Shown here piece by piece: positions 56,707 through 64,000 of a DNA stretch of 64,000 nucleotides. The position numbers and the translations under genes were made by a program. Below the pieces are notes generated by a model. The model was not told the DNA's origin. It saw only the letters and a list, made by a program, of their open reading frames with translations, and ran no database searches. Numbering within the stretch: position 1 is the stretch's first letter; every line of letters begins with the position of its first letter. Source of the stretch: Pluralibacter gergoviae ATCC 33028 = NBRC 105706 (GTDB lineage Bacteria > Pseudomonadota > Gammaproteobacteria > Enterobacterales > Enterobacteriaceae); contig NZ_BCZS01000001.1 in assembly GCF_001598855.1 (NCBI RefSeq), positions 1 through 64,000 on the forward strand. The letters are read 5' to 3'.

Positions 56707-56769
56707 GCCCTGCATAGTTAAGCATTTTTAATGCAAAAAAGCCGTCGTCTGGCGGCATAACCTTTTGCC

Positions 56770-56797
56770 TTAACTGTATGAAAAGTGGCACGATAAC
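56770..56797 (+). promoter_or_regulatory. Possible sigma-70 promoter of hisJQMP
   Basis: TTAACT (56770-56775), a 16-bp spacer and GATAAC (56792-56797), about 50 bp before hisJ, in the position of the Salmonella dhuA promoter. Confidence 0.4.
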
Positions 56798-56848
56798 CAC
56801 TCTTTAACTTCTGCTTACCCGTAAAATAACAGTCCGTTGAGGTTCATA

Positions 56849-57649
56849 ATGAAAAAACTGGCATTGTCTCTCTCTCTTGCGCTGGCGTTTTCCGGCGTAG
56901 CTATAGCGTTCGCCGCAGCGCCGGCTTATGCGGCTGCGCCGCAGAAAATCCGCATCGGCACCGACCCGACCTACGCGCCGTTTGAATCCAAGAACGCGAA
57001 AGGTGAGCTGGTGGGCTTTGATATCGATCTGGCGAAGGAGCTGTGTACGCGCATTAAGGCCCAGTGCACCTTCGTTGAAAATCCGCTGGATGCGCTGATC
57101 CCCTCTCTGCTGGCGAAAAAAATCGACGTCATCATGTCGTCGCTGTCGATTACCGAAAAGCGTCAGCAGCAGATCGCCTTTACCGACAAGCTGTACGCCG
57201 CCGACTCCCGCCTGGTGGTCAAGAAGGGCAGCCCGATCACGCCTGACCTCAGCACGCTGAAGGGCAAGCGCGTGGGCGTGCTGCAGGGCACCACCCAGGA
57301 GACCTACGGCAATCAGCACTGGGCGCCGAAGGGGATTGAAATCGTCTCCTATCAGGGGCAGGACAATATCTACTCCGATCTGACCGCCGGGCGCATCGAC
57401 GCCGCGTTCCAGGACGAAGTGGCGGCCAGCGAAGGCTTCCTCAAGCAGCCGGTAGGCAAAGACTACCAGTTCGGCGGCCCGTCGATTAAGGACGAGAAGC
57501 TGTTTGGCGTCGGCACCGGTATGGGCCTGCGCAAAGACGATACCGCCCTGCGCGAAGCGCTGAACAAGGCGTTTGCCGGGATGCGCGCGGATGGGACCTA
57601 CGACAAGCTGGCGAAGAAGTATTTCGATTTTAACGTATACGGCGAGTAA
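56849..57649 (+). CDS. hisJ: Histidine-binding periplasmic protein HisJ
   Basis: 266 residues, about six longer than E. coli HisJ because of extra Ala/Pro-rich residues at the end of the signal region ([17 protein letters not shown]). It binds histidine (and arginine) and passes it to HisQMP2. Family features: [59 protein letters not shown] and [30 protein letters not shown] 56849 is chosen over an upstream TTG. It is the first gene of hisJQMP; a 65-bp gap precedes hisQ. Confidence 0.97.
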   Translation: MKKLALSLSLALAFSGVAIAFAAAPAYAAAPQKIRIGTDPTYAPFESKNAKGELVGFDIDLAKELCTRIKAQCTFVENPLDALIPSLLAKKIDVIMSSLSITEKRQQQIAFTDKLYAADSRLVVKKGSPITPDLSTLKGKRVGVLQGTTQETYGNQHWAPKGIEIVSYQGQDNIYSDLTAGRIDAAFQDEVAASEGFLKQPVGKDYQFGGPSIKDEKLFGVGTGMGLRKDDTALREALNKAFAGMRADGTYDKLAKKYFDFNVYGE

Positions 57650-57714
57650 TCGCCGCTGTAGCCGCTGCGCCAGTATTGAGGGCGCGGCGGTGCTGGACAG
57701 ACAGGACAGGCCGA

Positions 57715-58401
57715 ATGCTGCACGGGTTTTCACAGGTTATTTTTCAGGGCGCGCTGGTCACCCTGGAGCTGGCGCTCAGCTCCGTGGTGCTGGCGGTAAT
57801 TATTGGCCTGGCGGGCGCAGCGGGAAAGCTATCTGGCAATCGCCTGCTCGCGCTTATCTTTGAAGGTTACACCACGCTGATTCGCGGCGTGCCGGATCTG
57901 GTGCTGATGCTGCTGATATTCTACGGGCTGCAGATAGCGCTCAACAGCATCACCGATGCGCTCGGCATGGCGCAGTTTGATATCGACCCGATGGTGGCCG
58001 GTATCATCACCCTCGGCTTTATCTACGGGGCCTACTTCACCGAAACCTTTCGCGGCGCCTTTCTGGCGGTGCCGAAGGGGCACATCGAAGCGGCAACCGC
58101 CTTCGGCTTTACCGCCTCCCAGACCTTTCGCCGCATTCTCTTTCCGGCGATGATGCGCTTTGCGCTGCCGGGGATAGGCAACAACTGGCAGGTTATCCTC
58201 AAGGCGACTGCGCTGGTCTCCCTGCTGGGGCTGGAGGACGTGGTGAAAGCCACCCAACTGGCGGGCAAAAGCACCTGGGAGCCGTTCTACTTCGCTATCG
58301 TGTGCGGGGTCATCTATCTGGTGTTTACCACGGTATCCAACGGCGTACTGCTCCTGCTTGAGCGCCGCTATTCCGTCGGCGTGAAGAGGGCTGACCTGTG
58401 A
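57715..58401 (+). CDS. hisQ: Histidine/basic amino acid ABC transporter permease HisQ
   Basis: 228 residues, the E. coli length. It is one of two inner-membrane permeases that pair with HisM. Five membrane segments; TLIRGVPDLVLMLLIFYGLQ and the EAA loop FRGAFLAVPKGHIEAATAFGFTASQTFRRILFPAM that contacts HisP. ATG 57715 gives MLHGFSQVIFQGALVTLELA; an ATG 39 bp upstream is less likely. The gene end overlaps hisM by 4 bp. The hisJ-hisQ gap has no clear palindrome such as the REP known there in Salmonella. Confidence 0.96.
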   Translation: MLHGFSQVIFQGALVTLELALSSVVLAVIIGLAGAAGKLSGNRLLALIFEGYTTLIRGVPDLVLMLLIFYGLQIALNSITDALGMAQFDIDPMVAGIITLGFIYGAYFTETFRGAFLAVPKGHIEAATAFGFTASQTFRRILFPAMMRFALPGIGNNWQVILKATALVSLLGLEDVVKATQLAGKSTWEPFYFAIVCGVIYLVFTTVSNGVLLLLERRYSVGVKRADL

Positions 58402-59114
58402 TTGAGATTATTCAGGAGTACTGGAAGTCCCTGCTGTGGACCGACGGCTACCGCTTTACCGGCGTGGCCATTACCCTCTGGCTGCTGATAGCCTCCGTGG
58501 TGATGGGCGGCATCCTCGCGGTGTTTCTGGCCATCGGCCGCGTGTCGAGCAATAAGTTTATTCAGTTCCCCATCTGGCTGTTTACCTATGTGTTTCGCGG
58601 CACGCCGCTGTACGTTCAGCTGCTGGTGTTCTACTCCGGGATGTACACCCTGGAGATAGTCAAAGGCACCGAGCTGCTCAACGCCTTTTTCCGCAGCGGC
58701 CTCAACTGCACCGTGCTAGCGCTGACGCTGAACACCTGCGCCTATACCACGGAGATTTTCGCCGGCGCCATCCGCTCGGTGCCCGCGGGCGAAATCGAGG
58801 CGGCCAGGGCCTACGGCTTTAGCGGCGTCAAGCTTTACCGCTGCATCATTCTGCCCTCGGCCCTGCGCATCGCGCTGCCGGCCTACAGCAACGAGGTGAT
58901 TCTGATGCTGCACTCCACGGCGCTGGCCTTTACCGCCACCGTGCCGGATCTGCTGAAGATCGCCCGCGACATCAACTCCGCGACCTATCAGCCGTTTACC
59001 GCTTTCGGCATCGCCGCCGTGCTGTATCTGATCATCTCCTATGTGCTGATAAGCCTGTTCCGCAAGGCGGAAAAGCGCTGGCTGCGTCATATGAAACCCT
59101 CTTCGACACACTGA
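58398..59114 (+). CDS. hisM: Histidine/basic amino acid ABC transporter permease HisM
   Basis: 238 residues, the E. coli length. The partner permease of HisQ, with [25 protein letters not shown] and the EAA loop [36 protein letters not shown]. The GTG start at 58398 overlaps the hisQ stop (GTGA). It is seven bases from hisP. Confidence 0.96.
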   Translation: MIEIIQEYWKSLLWTDGYRFTGVAITLWLLIASVVMGGILAVFLAIGRVSSNKFIQFPIWLFTYVFRGTPLYVQLLVFYSGMYTLEIVKGTELLNAFFRSGLNCTVLALTLNTCAYTTEIFAGAIRSVPAGEIEAARAYGFSGVKLYRCIILPSALRIALPAYSNEVILMLHSTALAFTATVPDLLKIARDINSATYQPFTAFGIAAVLYLIISYVLISLFRKAEKRWLRHMKPSSTH

Positions 59115-59121
59115 GAACACC

Positions 59122-59895
59122 ATGGCTGAGAACAAACTAAACGTCATCGATCTGCACAAGCGCTACGGCGAGCACGAGGTACTGAAAGGGGTATCGCTGA
59201 AGGCCAATGCGGGCGATGTGATCACCATCATCGGCTCTTCCGGCTCGGGTAAGAGTACCTTTCTGCGCTGCATCAACTTTCTCGAAAAGCCGAGCGAGGG
59301 GACTATCGTGGTCAGCGGCCAGAACATCGGCCTGGTCCGCGACAAGGACGGCCAGCTGAAGGTGGCCGACAAAACCCAGCTGCGCCTGCTGCGCACCCGC
59401 CTGACCATGGTGTTTCAGCACTTCAACCTGTGGAGCCACATGACGGTGCTGGAGAACGTGATGGAGGCGCCGATTCAGGTGCTCGGACTCAGTAAAAGCG
59501 AAGCCCGCGAGCGGGCGGTGAAGTATCTGCTGAAGGTCGGCATCGACGAGCGCCAGCACGTTAAGTACCCGGTACACCTCTCAGGCGGCCAGCAGCAGCG
59601 CGTCTCTATTGCCCGCGCGCTGGCGATGGAGCCGGAGGTGCTGCTGTTTGACGAGCCGACGTCGGCGTTGGATCCTGAACTGGTAGGCGAAGTGCTGCGC
59701 ATTATGCAGAAGCTGGCGGAAGAGGGGAAAACCATGGTGGTGGTGACCCACGAAATGGGCTTTGCCCGCCACGTCTCTTCCCACGTTATCTTCCTGCACC
59801 AGGGGCTTATCGAGGAGGAGGGCCACCCCGATGAACTCTTCGGCAATCCGAAGAGCGCCCGCCTGCAGCAGTTCCTCAAAGGTTCGCTGAAGTAG
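59122..59895 (+). CDS. hisP: Histidine/basic amino acid ABC transporter ATPase HisP
   Basis: 257 residues. It energises both ArgT- and HisJ-dependent uptake as a dimer under HisQM. Walker A is [11 protein letters not shown] (36-46), the signature [16 protein letters not shown], Walker [14 protein letters not shown], and the switch His is in VVTHEMGFA. It follows hisM by seven bases and is the last gene of the operon. A perfect 9-bp stem GGCGGTCAG/CTGACCGCC (59903-59924) follows, inside the 3' end of the converging dalR. Confidence 0.97.
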   Translation: MAENKLNVIDLHKRYGEHEVLKGVSLKANAGDVITIIGSSGSGKSTFLRCINFLEKPSEGTIVVSGQNIGLVRDKDGQLKVADKTQLRLLRTRLTMVFQHFNLWSHMTVLENVMEAPIQVLGLSKSEARERAVKYLLKVGIDERQHVKYPVHLSGGQQQRVSIARALAMEPEVLLFDEPTSALDPELVGEVLRIMQKLAEEGKTMVVVTHEMGFARHVSSHVIFLHQGLIEEEGHPDELFGNPKSARLQQFLKGSLK

Positions 59896-59899
59896 CCTC

Positions 59900-60847
59900 T
59901 CAGGCGGTCAGCAGCCTGACCGCCGTATCCTCGTCGGTGACCAGACCGCTGACCCAGCGTCCGGCCAGCGCCGCCCGGATCGCCGGATACTTTCTCTCTC
60001 CGGCCGCAAAGCCGATAATCTGCCGCGCGGTGTGGCTGGTCAGTTCGACGCTGGTCAGCAGCGCGTCCAGCTCGGAATTCAGGCGCTCGCCCCGGTGGTT
60101 AAAGAAGTGGCCGAGCATCTCGCCCGCCACCTGCTGGCCTTCCAGATCCCGCACCTGGGCATCGGTAATAAAGCCTTCGGCGTTGAGCGGGCAGCCGATG
60201 CCCACTTCGCCGATGCCGAGAAAGGTCACGTCCGCGCCGAGAGCGCGGGCGGCCACCCGCTGATAGACCTGGTGCTGGCACCAGCTGGTTTTATCCTCGG
60301 GGCTGTCGGCGTACAGCGGGGCGGGAATGAAAAAGTACTTGCCCTGCATCTTCTCCGCCATTTTCAGCGGCACGTCGTAGCGGGTACCGGAATCGTCTCT
60401 GGCAATGGCGCCGATCATCGACACGCACTGGTGCTGCGGCCGCTCAAGCCAGGGCAGGGCGTCGATACACGCCCGCAGGGTTTTCCCCGAGCCGATGCCG
60501 AACACCTGCGGGCGCTCCTCGCTCATGTACTGCGCCATCACTTCCGCCCCCTCGACCGCCAGCATCTGCTGCACGGCCTCGTTGCCGAGCCCCGCCGAAG
60601 GCACGATGCGGCACAGCGACAGGCCGAATTTTGCCGCCATATCGCGGGCAAGCTGCATACAGCGGGTCACCGGATGGGCGATGGAGACGGTCACCATACC
60701 CATCTCCCGCGCGCCGGATATCAGCCGCTGCGCCACCTGGCGGGAGAGTCCGAGAGCGGTGGCGATCTCCTGCTGGGTCAGCCCGGCCACGTAGTACATC
60801 CACGCCGCGCGGGCGGCGAGTTCCTGTTTTTTCTCTTCTTTGTTCAT
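59900..60847 (-). CDS. dalR: SorC-family sugar-responsive regulator DalR
   Basis: 315 residues. An N-terminal helix-turn-helix (AAWMYYVAGLTQQEIATALG, then LSRQVAQRLI; about residues 12-41) is followed by a SorC/DeoR-type effector-binding domain with FGIGSGKTLRACIDALP, GIGEVGIG and VELTSHTARQIIGFAAGERK. Family members are released from DNA by phosphosugars or polyols. It lies divergent from dalD-dalK, so it most likely represses or activates D-arabinitol use. The start MNKEEKKQELAAR (ATG 60847) is chosen over one 156 bp upstream that would run through the intergenic operators. Confidence 0.85.
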   Translation of the reverse strand: MNKEEKKQELAARAAWMYYVAGLTQQEIATALGLSRQVAQRLISGAREMGMVTVSIAHPVTRCMQLARDMAAKFGLSLCRIVPSAGLGNEAVQQMLAVEGAEVMAQYMSEERPQVFGIGSGKTLRACIDALPWLERPQHQCVSMIGAIARDDSGTRYDVPLKMAEKMQGKYFFIPAPLYADSPEDKTSWCQHQVYQRVAARALGADVTFLGIGEVGIGCPLNAEGFITDAQVRDLEGQQVAGEMLGHFFNHRGERLNSELDALLTSVELTSHTARQIIGFAAGERKYPAIRAALAGRWVSGLVTDEDTAVRLLTA

Positions 60848-60904
60848 CGCTGGGCTCCCTGGTTGCTGCCGCCATTGTACGCCGCGCGACGGCAAAGTGA
60901 GAAA

Positions 60905-60929
60905 TGGGCAAAAGTTATTTTGATGGGCA
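60905..60929. promoter_or_regulatory. Direct TGGGCA repeats between dalR and dalD
   Basis: TGGGCA occurs at 60905-60910 and again at 60924-60929, 19 bp (about two helical turns) apart, and GGGCA recurs in the palindrome at 60998-61009. These are candidate DalR half-sites. Confidence 0.4.
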
Positions 60930-60937
60930 TTTGCTGA

Positions 60938-60959
60938 TTTCGTGAGGATCGTCTCAGAT
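60938..60959. promoter_or_regulatory. CRP-like site between dalR and dalD
   Basis: CGTGA-GGATCG-TCTCA keeps the spacing and most of the CRP core TGTGA-N6-TCACA. Catabolite control would be expected for a polyol operon. Confidence 0.5.
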
Positions 60960-60997
60960 CCCTTTGTCTTCATGCTACTAACATACCAACAACAAAC

Positions 60998-61009
60998 GGG
61001 CATATGCCC
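60998..61009. promoter_or_regulatory. 12-bp palindrome before dalD
   Basis: GGGCATATGCCC is a perfect palindrome 38 bp before the dalD start codon, sharing GGGCA with the direct repeats further upstream; a candidate operator. Confidence 0.45.
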
Positions 61010-61047
61010 TTTAATCTATCAATTGCTCAAAATCGGGAGTGACGGCT

Positions 61048-62445
61048 ATGGCACAACAGCACGCGGTATGGATGCACATCGGGGCAGGTTCATTTCATCG
61101 GGCGCACCAGGCGTGGTATCTGCACCGCCTGCTGCAGCAGGGCGACGACAGCTGGAGCATCGCGCTGGGCAATATTCGCGACGACGCGGGGCCGCTGCTT
61201 GCGGCGCTGCAAAAGCAGGGCGGGGAGTACGTGCTGGAAACCGTCTCACCGGAAGGGGAGCGGGCCTACGAGACGATAACCTCCATCCGCAAAATTCTTC
61301 CCTGGGATAGCGAGATCGCCGCGCTGGTGGCGCAGGGCGCGGCGGCGGAGACGAAAGTCATCGCTTTTACCGTGACCGAAAGCGGCTACTACCTGACGCC
61401 GGAGCACGAGTTGGATCTGCAGCAGCCCGACGTGAAGGCCGATCTCGACGGCGGGATCCGCACCCTTTACGGCGCGCTGACCCGTATCCTCAAGGCGCGC
61501 ATTGCTGGCGGCGGCGCGCCGGTAACCCTGCTCACCTGCGACAATCTGCGCCATAACGGCGAGCGCTTTCGCCACGGCTTTCTCTCCTTCCTGAAAGCGA
61601 AGGGCGAGGCGGCGCTGGCGCAGTGGGTGCGCGACAAGACCACTTCGCCCAATACCATGGTCGACCGCATCACCCCGCGTCCGACCCCGGACGTGGCGGA
61701 GCGCGTACTGGCGGCGACCGGCCGCCGCGACGCCGCCCCGGTGATGGGCGAATCCTTTATCCAGTGGGTTATTGAGGACGACTTCATTAACGGCCGTCCG
61801 GCGCTGGAGAAGGTCGGCGTCGAGCTGGTTGACTCGGTGCTGCCCTGGGAGGAGGCCAAGATCCGCATCCTCAACGCCACCCACAGTTGCATCGCCTGGG
61901 CCGGTACCCTGGCGGGCCTGAGCTATATCGACGAAAGTACGCGCGTCGCCGGGATTTACCAGATGGCCCGGGAGTATGTCTCCCAGGACGTCATTCCGTC
62001 GCTGACGCCCAGCCCGCTGGATCTGGCCGACTACCGCGACGTGGTGCTGGCCCGCTTCGCCAATCCCTACATTAAGGACACCAACCAGCGGGTGGCGGCG
62101 GACGGCATGTCCAAAATCCCCGGCATGGTGACCCCGACGCTGGTCGAGTGCTACCGGCGCGGCGAAGCGCCGGCGGCCACCGCCGTGCTGCCCGCGCTGT
62201 TTTTCCTCTTCCTGCAGCGCTGGGCGAAGGGCGAGCTGCCCTACGAATATCAGGACGGCGCGATGCGGCCCGAGGCGGTGCGCGCGCTGTTTGCCACCGA
62301 CGATCCGCTGGCGGCGTTTGCCGCCGACGAGGCGCTGTTCGCGGAGCTTTCGCGCTCTGAGGCATTCCTCAACCTGCTGCGGCGCACCGTTGCCGGGCTT
62401 CCGGAGCGGCTCGCGCTGACCGACGCCGCCCTGAGCGAAGCGTAA
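61048..62445 (+). CDS. dalD: D-arabinitol 4-dehydrogenase
   Basis: 465 residues, a polyol-specific long-chain NAD-dependent dehydrogenase: [17 protein letters not shown] at the start (coenzyme site), [21 protein letters not shown] and the catalytic lysine in [19 protein letters not shown]. It converts D-arabinitol to D-xylulose. The neighbouring xylulokinase and the resemblance to Klebsiella DalD support this substrate over mannitol or mannonate. ATG 61048 has GGAG eight bases upstream; a GTG nine bases earlier is less good. It is nine bases from dalK. Confidence 0.88.
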   Translation: MAQQHAVWMHIGAGSFHRAHQAWYLHRLLQQGDDSWSIALGNIRDDAGPLLAALQKQGGEYVLETVSPEGERAYETITSIRKILPWDSEIAALVAQGAAAETKVIAFTVTESGYYLTPEHELDLQQPDVKADLDGGIRTLYGALTRILKARIAGGGAPVTLLTCDNLRHNGERFRHGFLSFLKAKGEAALAQWVRDKTTSPNTMVDRITPRPTPDVAERVLAATGRRDAAPVMGESFIQWVIEDDFINGRPALEKVGVELVDSVLPWEEAKIRILNATHSCIAWAGTLAGLSYIDESTRVAGIYQMAREYVSQDVIPSLTPSPLDLADYRDVVLARFANPYIKDTNQRVAADGMSKIPGMVTPTLVECYRRGEAPAATAVLPALFFLFLQRWAKGELPYEYQDGAMRPEAVRALFATDDPLAAFAADEALFAELSRSEAFLNLLRRTVAGLPERLALTDAALSEA

Positions 62446-62454
62446 GGAGGCGGT

Positions 62455-63915
62455 ATGTATCTCGGGATTGATATCGGTACCTCGGAGCTGAAGGCGCTGC
62501 TGATTGACGGCGGCGGCGATATCGTCGGATCGGCGCACGCGGCGCTGACGGTGCAGCGTCCGCATCCGCACTGGGCCGAGCAGGATCCGCAGGCCTGGTG
62601 GCAGGCCTGCGGACGGGTGGTGAGCGAGCTGCGCCAACAGTATCCGCAGGCGTGGGCGGCGGTGCGGTCCATCGGCCTTTCCGGCCAGATGCACGGCGCG
62701 GTGCTGCTCGACGCCGCCGGGGAGGTGCTGCGGCCGTGCATTTTGTGGAACGACACCCGCAGCGCCGCCGAGTGCGGGCGGCTGCGCGACCAGCATCCGG
62801 AGATGATGGCTATCTCCGGCAATATGATTATGCCGGGCTTTACCGCGCCGAAGCTGGCGTGGGTGGCCCGCCACGAACCGGAAATTTTCAGCCGGGTGGC
62901 GAAGGTGCTGCTGCCGAAGGACTATCTGCGCTGGCGCCTCACCGGCGCTTTCGTCAGCGATCCGTCGGACGCCGCGGGCACCCTGTGGCTGGACGTGGCG
63001 AAGCGCGACTGGTCTGACGAACTGCTGGCGATAACCGACCTGCGCCGCGAGCAGATGCCGGCGCTGGTGGAGGGCTGCGAGGTCAGCGCAATGCTCAAGC
63101 CCGCCCTGGCGACCGAGTGGGGCCTCAGCTCGTCGGTCGCGGTGGCGGGCGGCGGCGGCGATAACGCCACCTCGGCGGTGGGCGTCGGCGCCGTCGAGCC
63201 GGGAGATGCCTTTATCTCCCTCGGTACCTCCGGGGTGATTTTCGTGGTCAACGACCGCCTGCGCGCCGATCCCGACTCCGGGGTGCACGCCTTTTGCCAC
63301 GCGCTGCCGGACCGCTGGCACCAGATGAGCGTCATGCTCAGCGCCGCCAGCTGCCTGCGCTGGGCGTGCAATTTGCTGTCGGTTACCGAAAGCCAGCTGA
63401 TGCGCGAAATTGCGGAACTCAGCGATGAACAGCTGAAGGCGGCGCCGCTGTTTCTGCCCTATCTCTCCGGGGAGCGCACGCCGCACAACGATGCGCAGGC
63501 GACGGGCAGCTTCTTCAACCTGCGCCACGAAACCGGCCGGGCGCTGCTGGGTTATGCGGTAATTGAAGGCGTCGCCTTCGGCCTAGCGGACGGTCTGGAG
63601 GCGCTGAGCCGCAGCGGTATTGGCCAGTGCAGCCTCACCGGCGGCGGCGCGCGCAGCGGGGTCTGGGCACAGCTGATTGCCGACGTGCTGGATCTGCCGA
63701 TGGTGACCCATCCGGCCAGCTCCTCCGGCGCGCTCGGCGCGGCGCGGCTGGCCTGGCTGGCGGACGGCGGCGAGCGGCAGCAGGTTTGCCGCAAGCCGGA
63801 GGTGGCCGCGCGCTATCTGCCGCAGCCCCGGCGCCAGCCCTGGCTGAGGCAGCGCCTGGCGCTGTTTCGTCTTCTCTACCAGCAGCAGCGGGTTGCCCGC
63901 GAACTGCTGCCGTAA
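62455..63915 (+). CDS. dalK: D-xylulose kinase
   Basis: 486 residues, FGGY family, close in length and sequence to E. coli XylB (484). The ATP site is MYLGIDIGTSELKALLIDGG; SGQMHGAVLLD and NDTRSAAECG mark the xylulose site; GGGARSGVWAQLIADVL is the adenosine motif. It phosphorylates D-xylulose made by DalD into D-xylulose 5-phosphate for the pentose phosphate pathway. AAGGAGG directly precedes the ATG. The association with dalD and dalR favours the name dalK over xylB. Confidence 0.9.
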   Translation: MYLGIDIGTSELKALLIDGGGDIVGSAHAALTVQRPHPHWAEQDPQAWWQACGRVVSELRQQYPQAWAAVRSIGLSGQMHGAVLLDAAGEVLRPCILWNDTRSAAECGRLRDQHPEMMAISGNMIMPGFTAPKLAWVARHEPEIFSRVAKVLLPKDYLRWRLTGAFVSDPSDAAGTLWLDVAKRDWSDELLAITDLRREQMPALVEGCEVSAMLKPALATEWGLSSSVAVAGGGGDNATSAVGVGAVEPGDAFISLGTSGVIFVVNDRLRADPDSGVHAFCHALPDRWHQMSVMLSAASCLRWACNLLSVTESQLMREIAELSDEQLKAAPLFLPYLSGERTPHNDAQATGSFFNLRHETGRALLGYAVIEGVAFGLADGLEALSRSGIGQCSLTGGGARSGVWAQLIADVLDLPMVTHPASSSGALGAARLAWLADGGERQQVCRKPEVAARYLPQPRRQPWLRQRLALFRLLYQQQRVARELLP

Positions 63916-63921
63916 CCTTTT

Positions 63922-63940
63922 CGCCCCGGCCGCCGGGGCG
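63922..63940 (+). other. Intercistronic hairpin between dalK and the transporter gene
   Basis: CGCCCCGG, loop CCG, CCGGGGCG with no T-tract. It may protect the upstream mRNA from 3' decay and lower expression of the transporter gene relative to the enzymes. Confidence 0.5.
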
Positions 63941-63969
63941 CGTCTCCCGTCTGTGAAAGGATGAGTGTT

Positions 63970-64000
63970 ATGCAATCGAAATACTGGTTTGGTTTACCGA
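63970..64000 (+). CDS. dalT: Start of a probable D-arabinitol transporter gene (cut by window end)
   Basis: The last ten codons read MQSKYWFGLP, the kind of N-terminus seen in MFS polyol/sugar transporters. An ATG nine bases earlier (63961) is in frame but follows AAAGG with no spacing, whereas 63970 has proper spacing. DalT follows DalK or DalD in the known dal operons, so the call rests mainly on context. Confidence 0.5.
   Translation, partial: MQSKYWFGLP

Noticed and set aside
57650-57714. REP element between hisJ and hisQ, as in Salmonella
   Set aside because: The gap is GC-rich but has no clear extended palindrome or REP consensus.
63961-63969. Earlier in-frame ATG for the transporter gene
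   Set aside because: AAAGG abuts this ATG with no spacer, whereas the ATG at 63970 has suitable spacing.

Overview
The window is chromosomal DNA of a GC-rich member of the Enterobacteriaceae (Enterobacter/Kosakonia/Klebsiella-like; genus not resolvable by eye). The evidence is gene order: almost every gene has an E. coli K-12 counterpart of near-identical length, and the order follows the K-12 gltX-to-hisP arc, but with K-12 segments missing and lineage-specific segments in their place. There is no phage, insertion sequence, plasmid gene or CRISPR array.

Layout. 1-3.2 kb: two tRNA-Val genes divergent from gltX, the HTH paralogue pair yfeD/yfeC, and two identical tRNA-Ala genes. 3.2-6.4 kb: nupC divergent from mntH (Fur-like and MntR sites between them) and ypeC. 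6.5-10.5 kb: an aldo/keto reductase divergent from ipdC (indolepyruvate decarboxylase, with a TyrR box), then glk behind a Cra site. 10.5-14.7 kb: the pyruvate-sensing pair ypdA/ypdB, alaC, and the 23-residue membrane protein gene ypdK. 15-23.8 kb: the main accessory segment. Leftward nfrB-nfrA-ybcH has the parts of a c-di-GMP-gated surface-glycan pathway, and rightward there are three outer-membrane lipoprotein genes (CsgG-like, DUF4810, DUF799). A 957-bp AT-rich spacer lies between the two operons, and tRNA-Arg (argW) marks the right edge.

24-32 kb: yfdC, mlaA, fadL, yfcZ, fadI-fadJ (FadR sites at fadL and fadI) and sixA. 32-37.4 kb: smrB divergent from the tightly packed prmB-aroC-mepA-yfcA-epmC-yfcL run. 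37.4-40 kb: a DJ-1/PfpI protein gene and an OFA-type MFS transporter gene, absent from this position in K-12. 40-55.5 kb: mnmC, fabB (FadR/FabR sites), yfcJ, flk, pdxB-usg-truA-dedA, accD-folC-dedD, a 124-bp inverted-repeat element, cvpA-purF (PurR box) and ubiX. 55.5-59.9 kb: the basic amino acid uptake genes argT and hisJQMP, with NtrC and sigma-54 signals. 59.9-64 kb: a D-arabinitol operon, dalR divergent from dalD-dalK and the first codons of a transporter gene cut by the window end.

How it fits together. Most is housekeeping: translation, lipid synthesis and breakdown, purines, folate, pyridoxine, aromatic amino acids and envelope maintenance. The lineage-specific parts sit at seams between conserved blocks: ipdC at glk, the glycan/lipoprotein region at argW, DJ-1 plus the OFA transporter at yfcL/mnmC, and dal after hisP. 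The glycan synthase operon facing three outer-membrane lipoproteins is the best candidate for a little-described system. All product calls come from reading the sequence and recalling family members; no database search was run.
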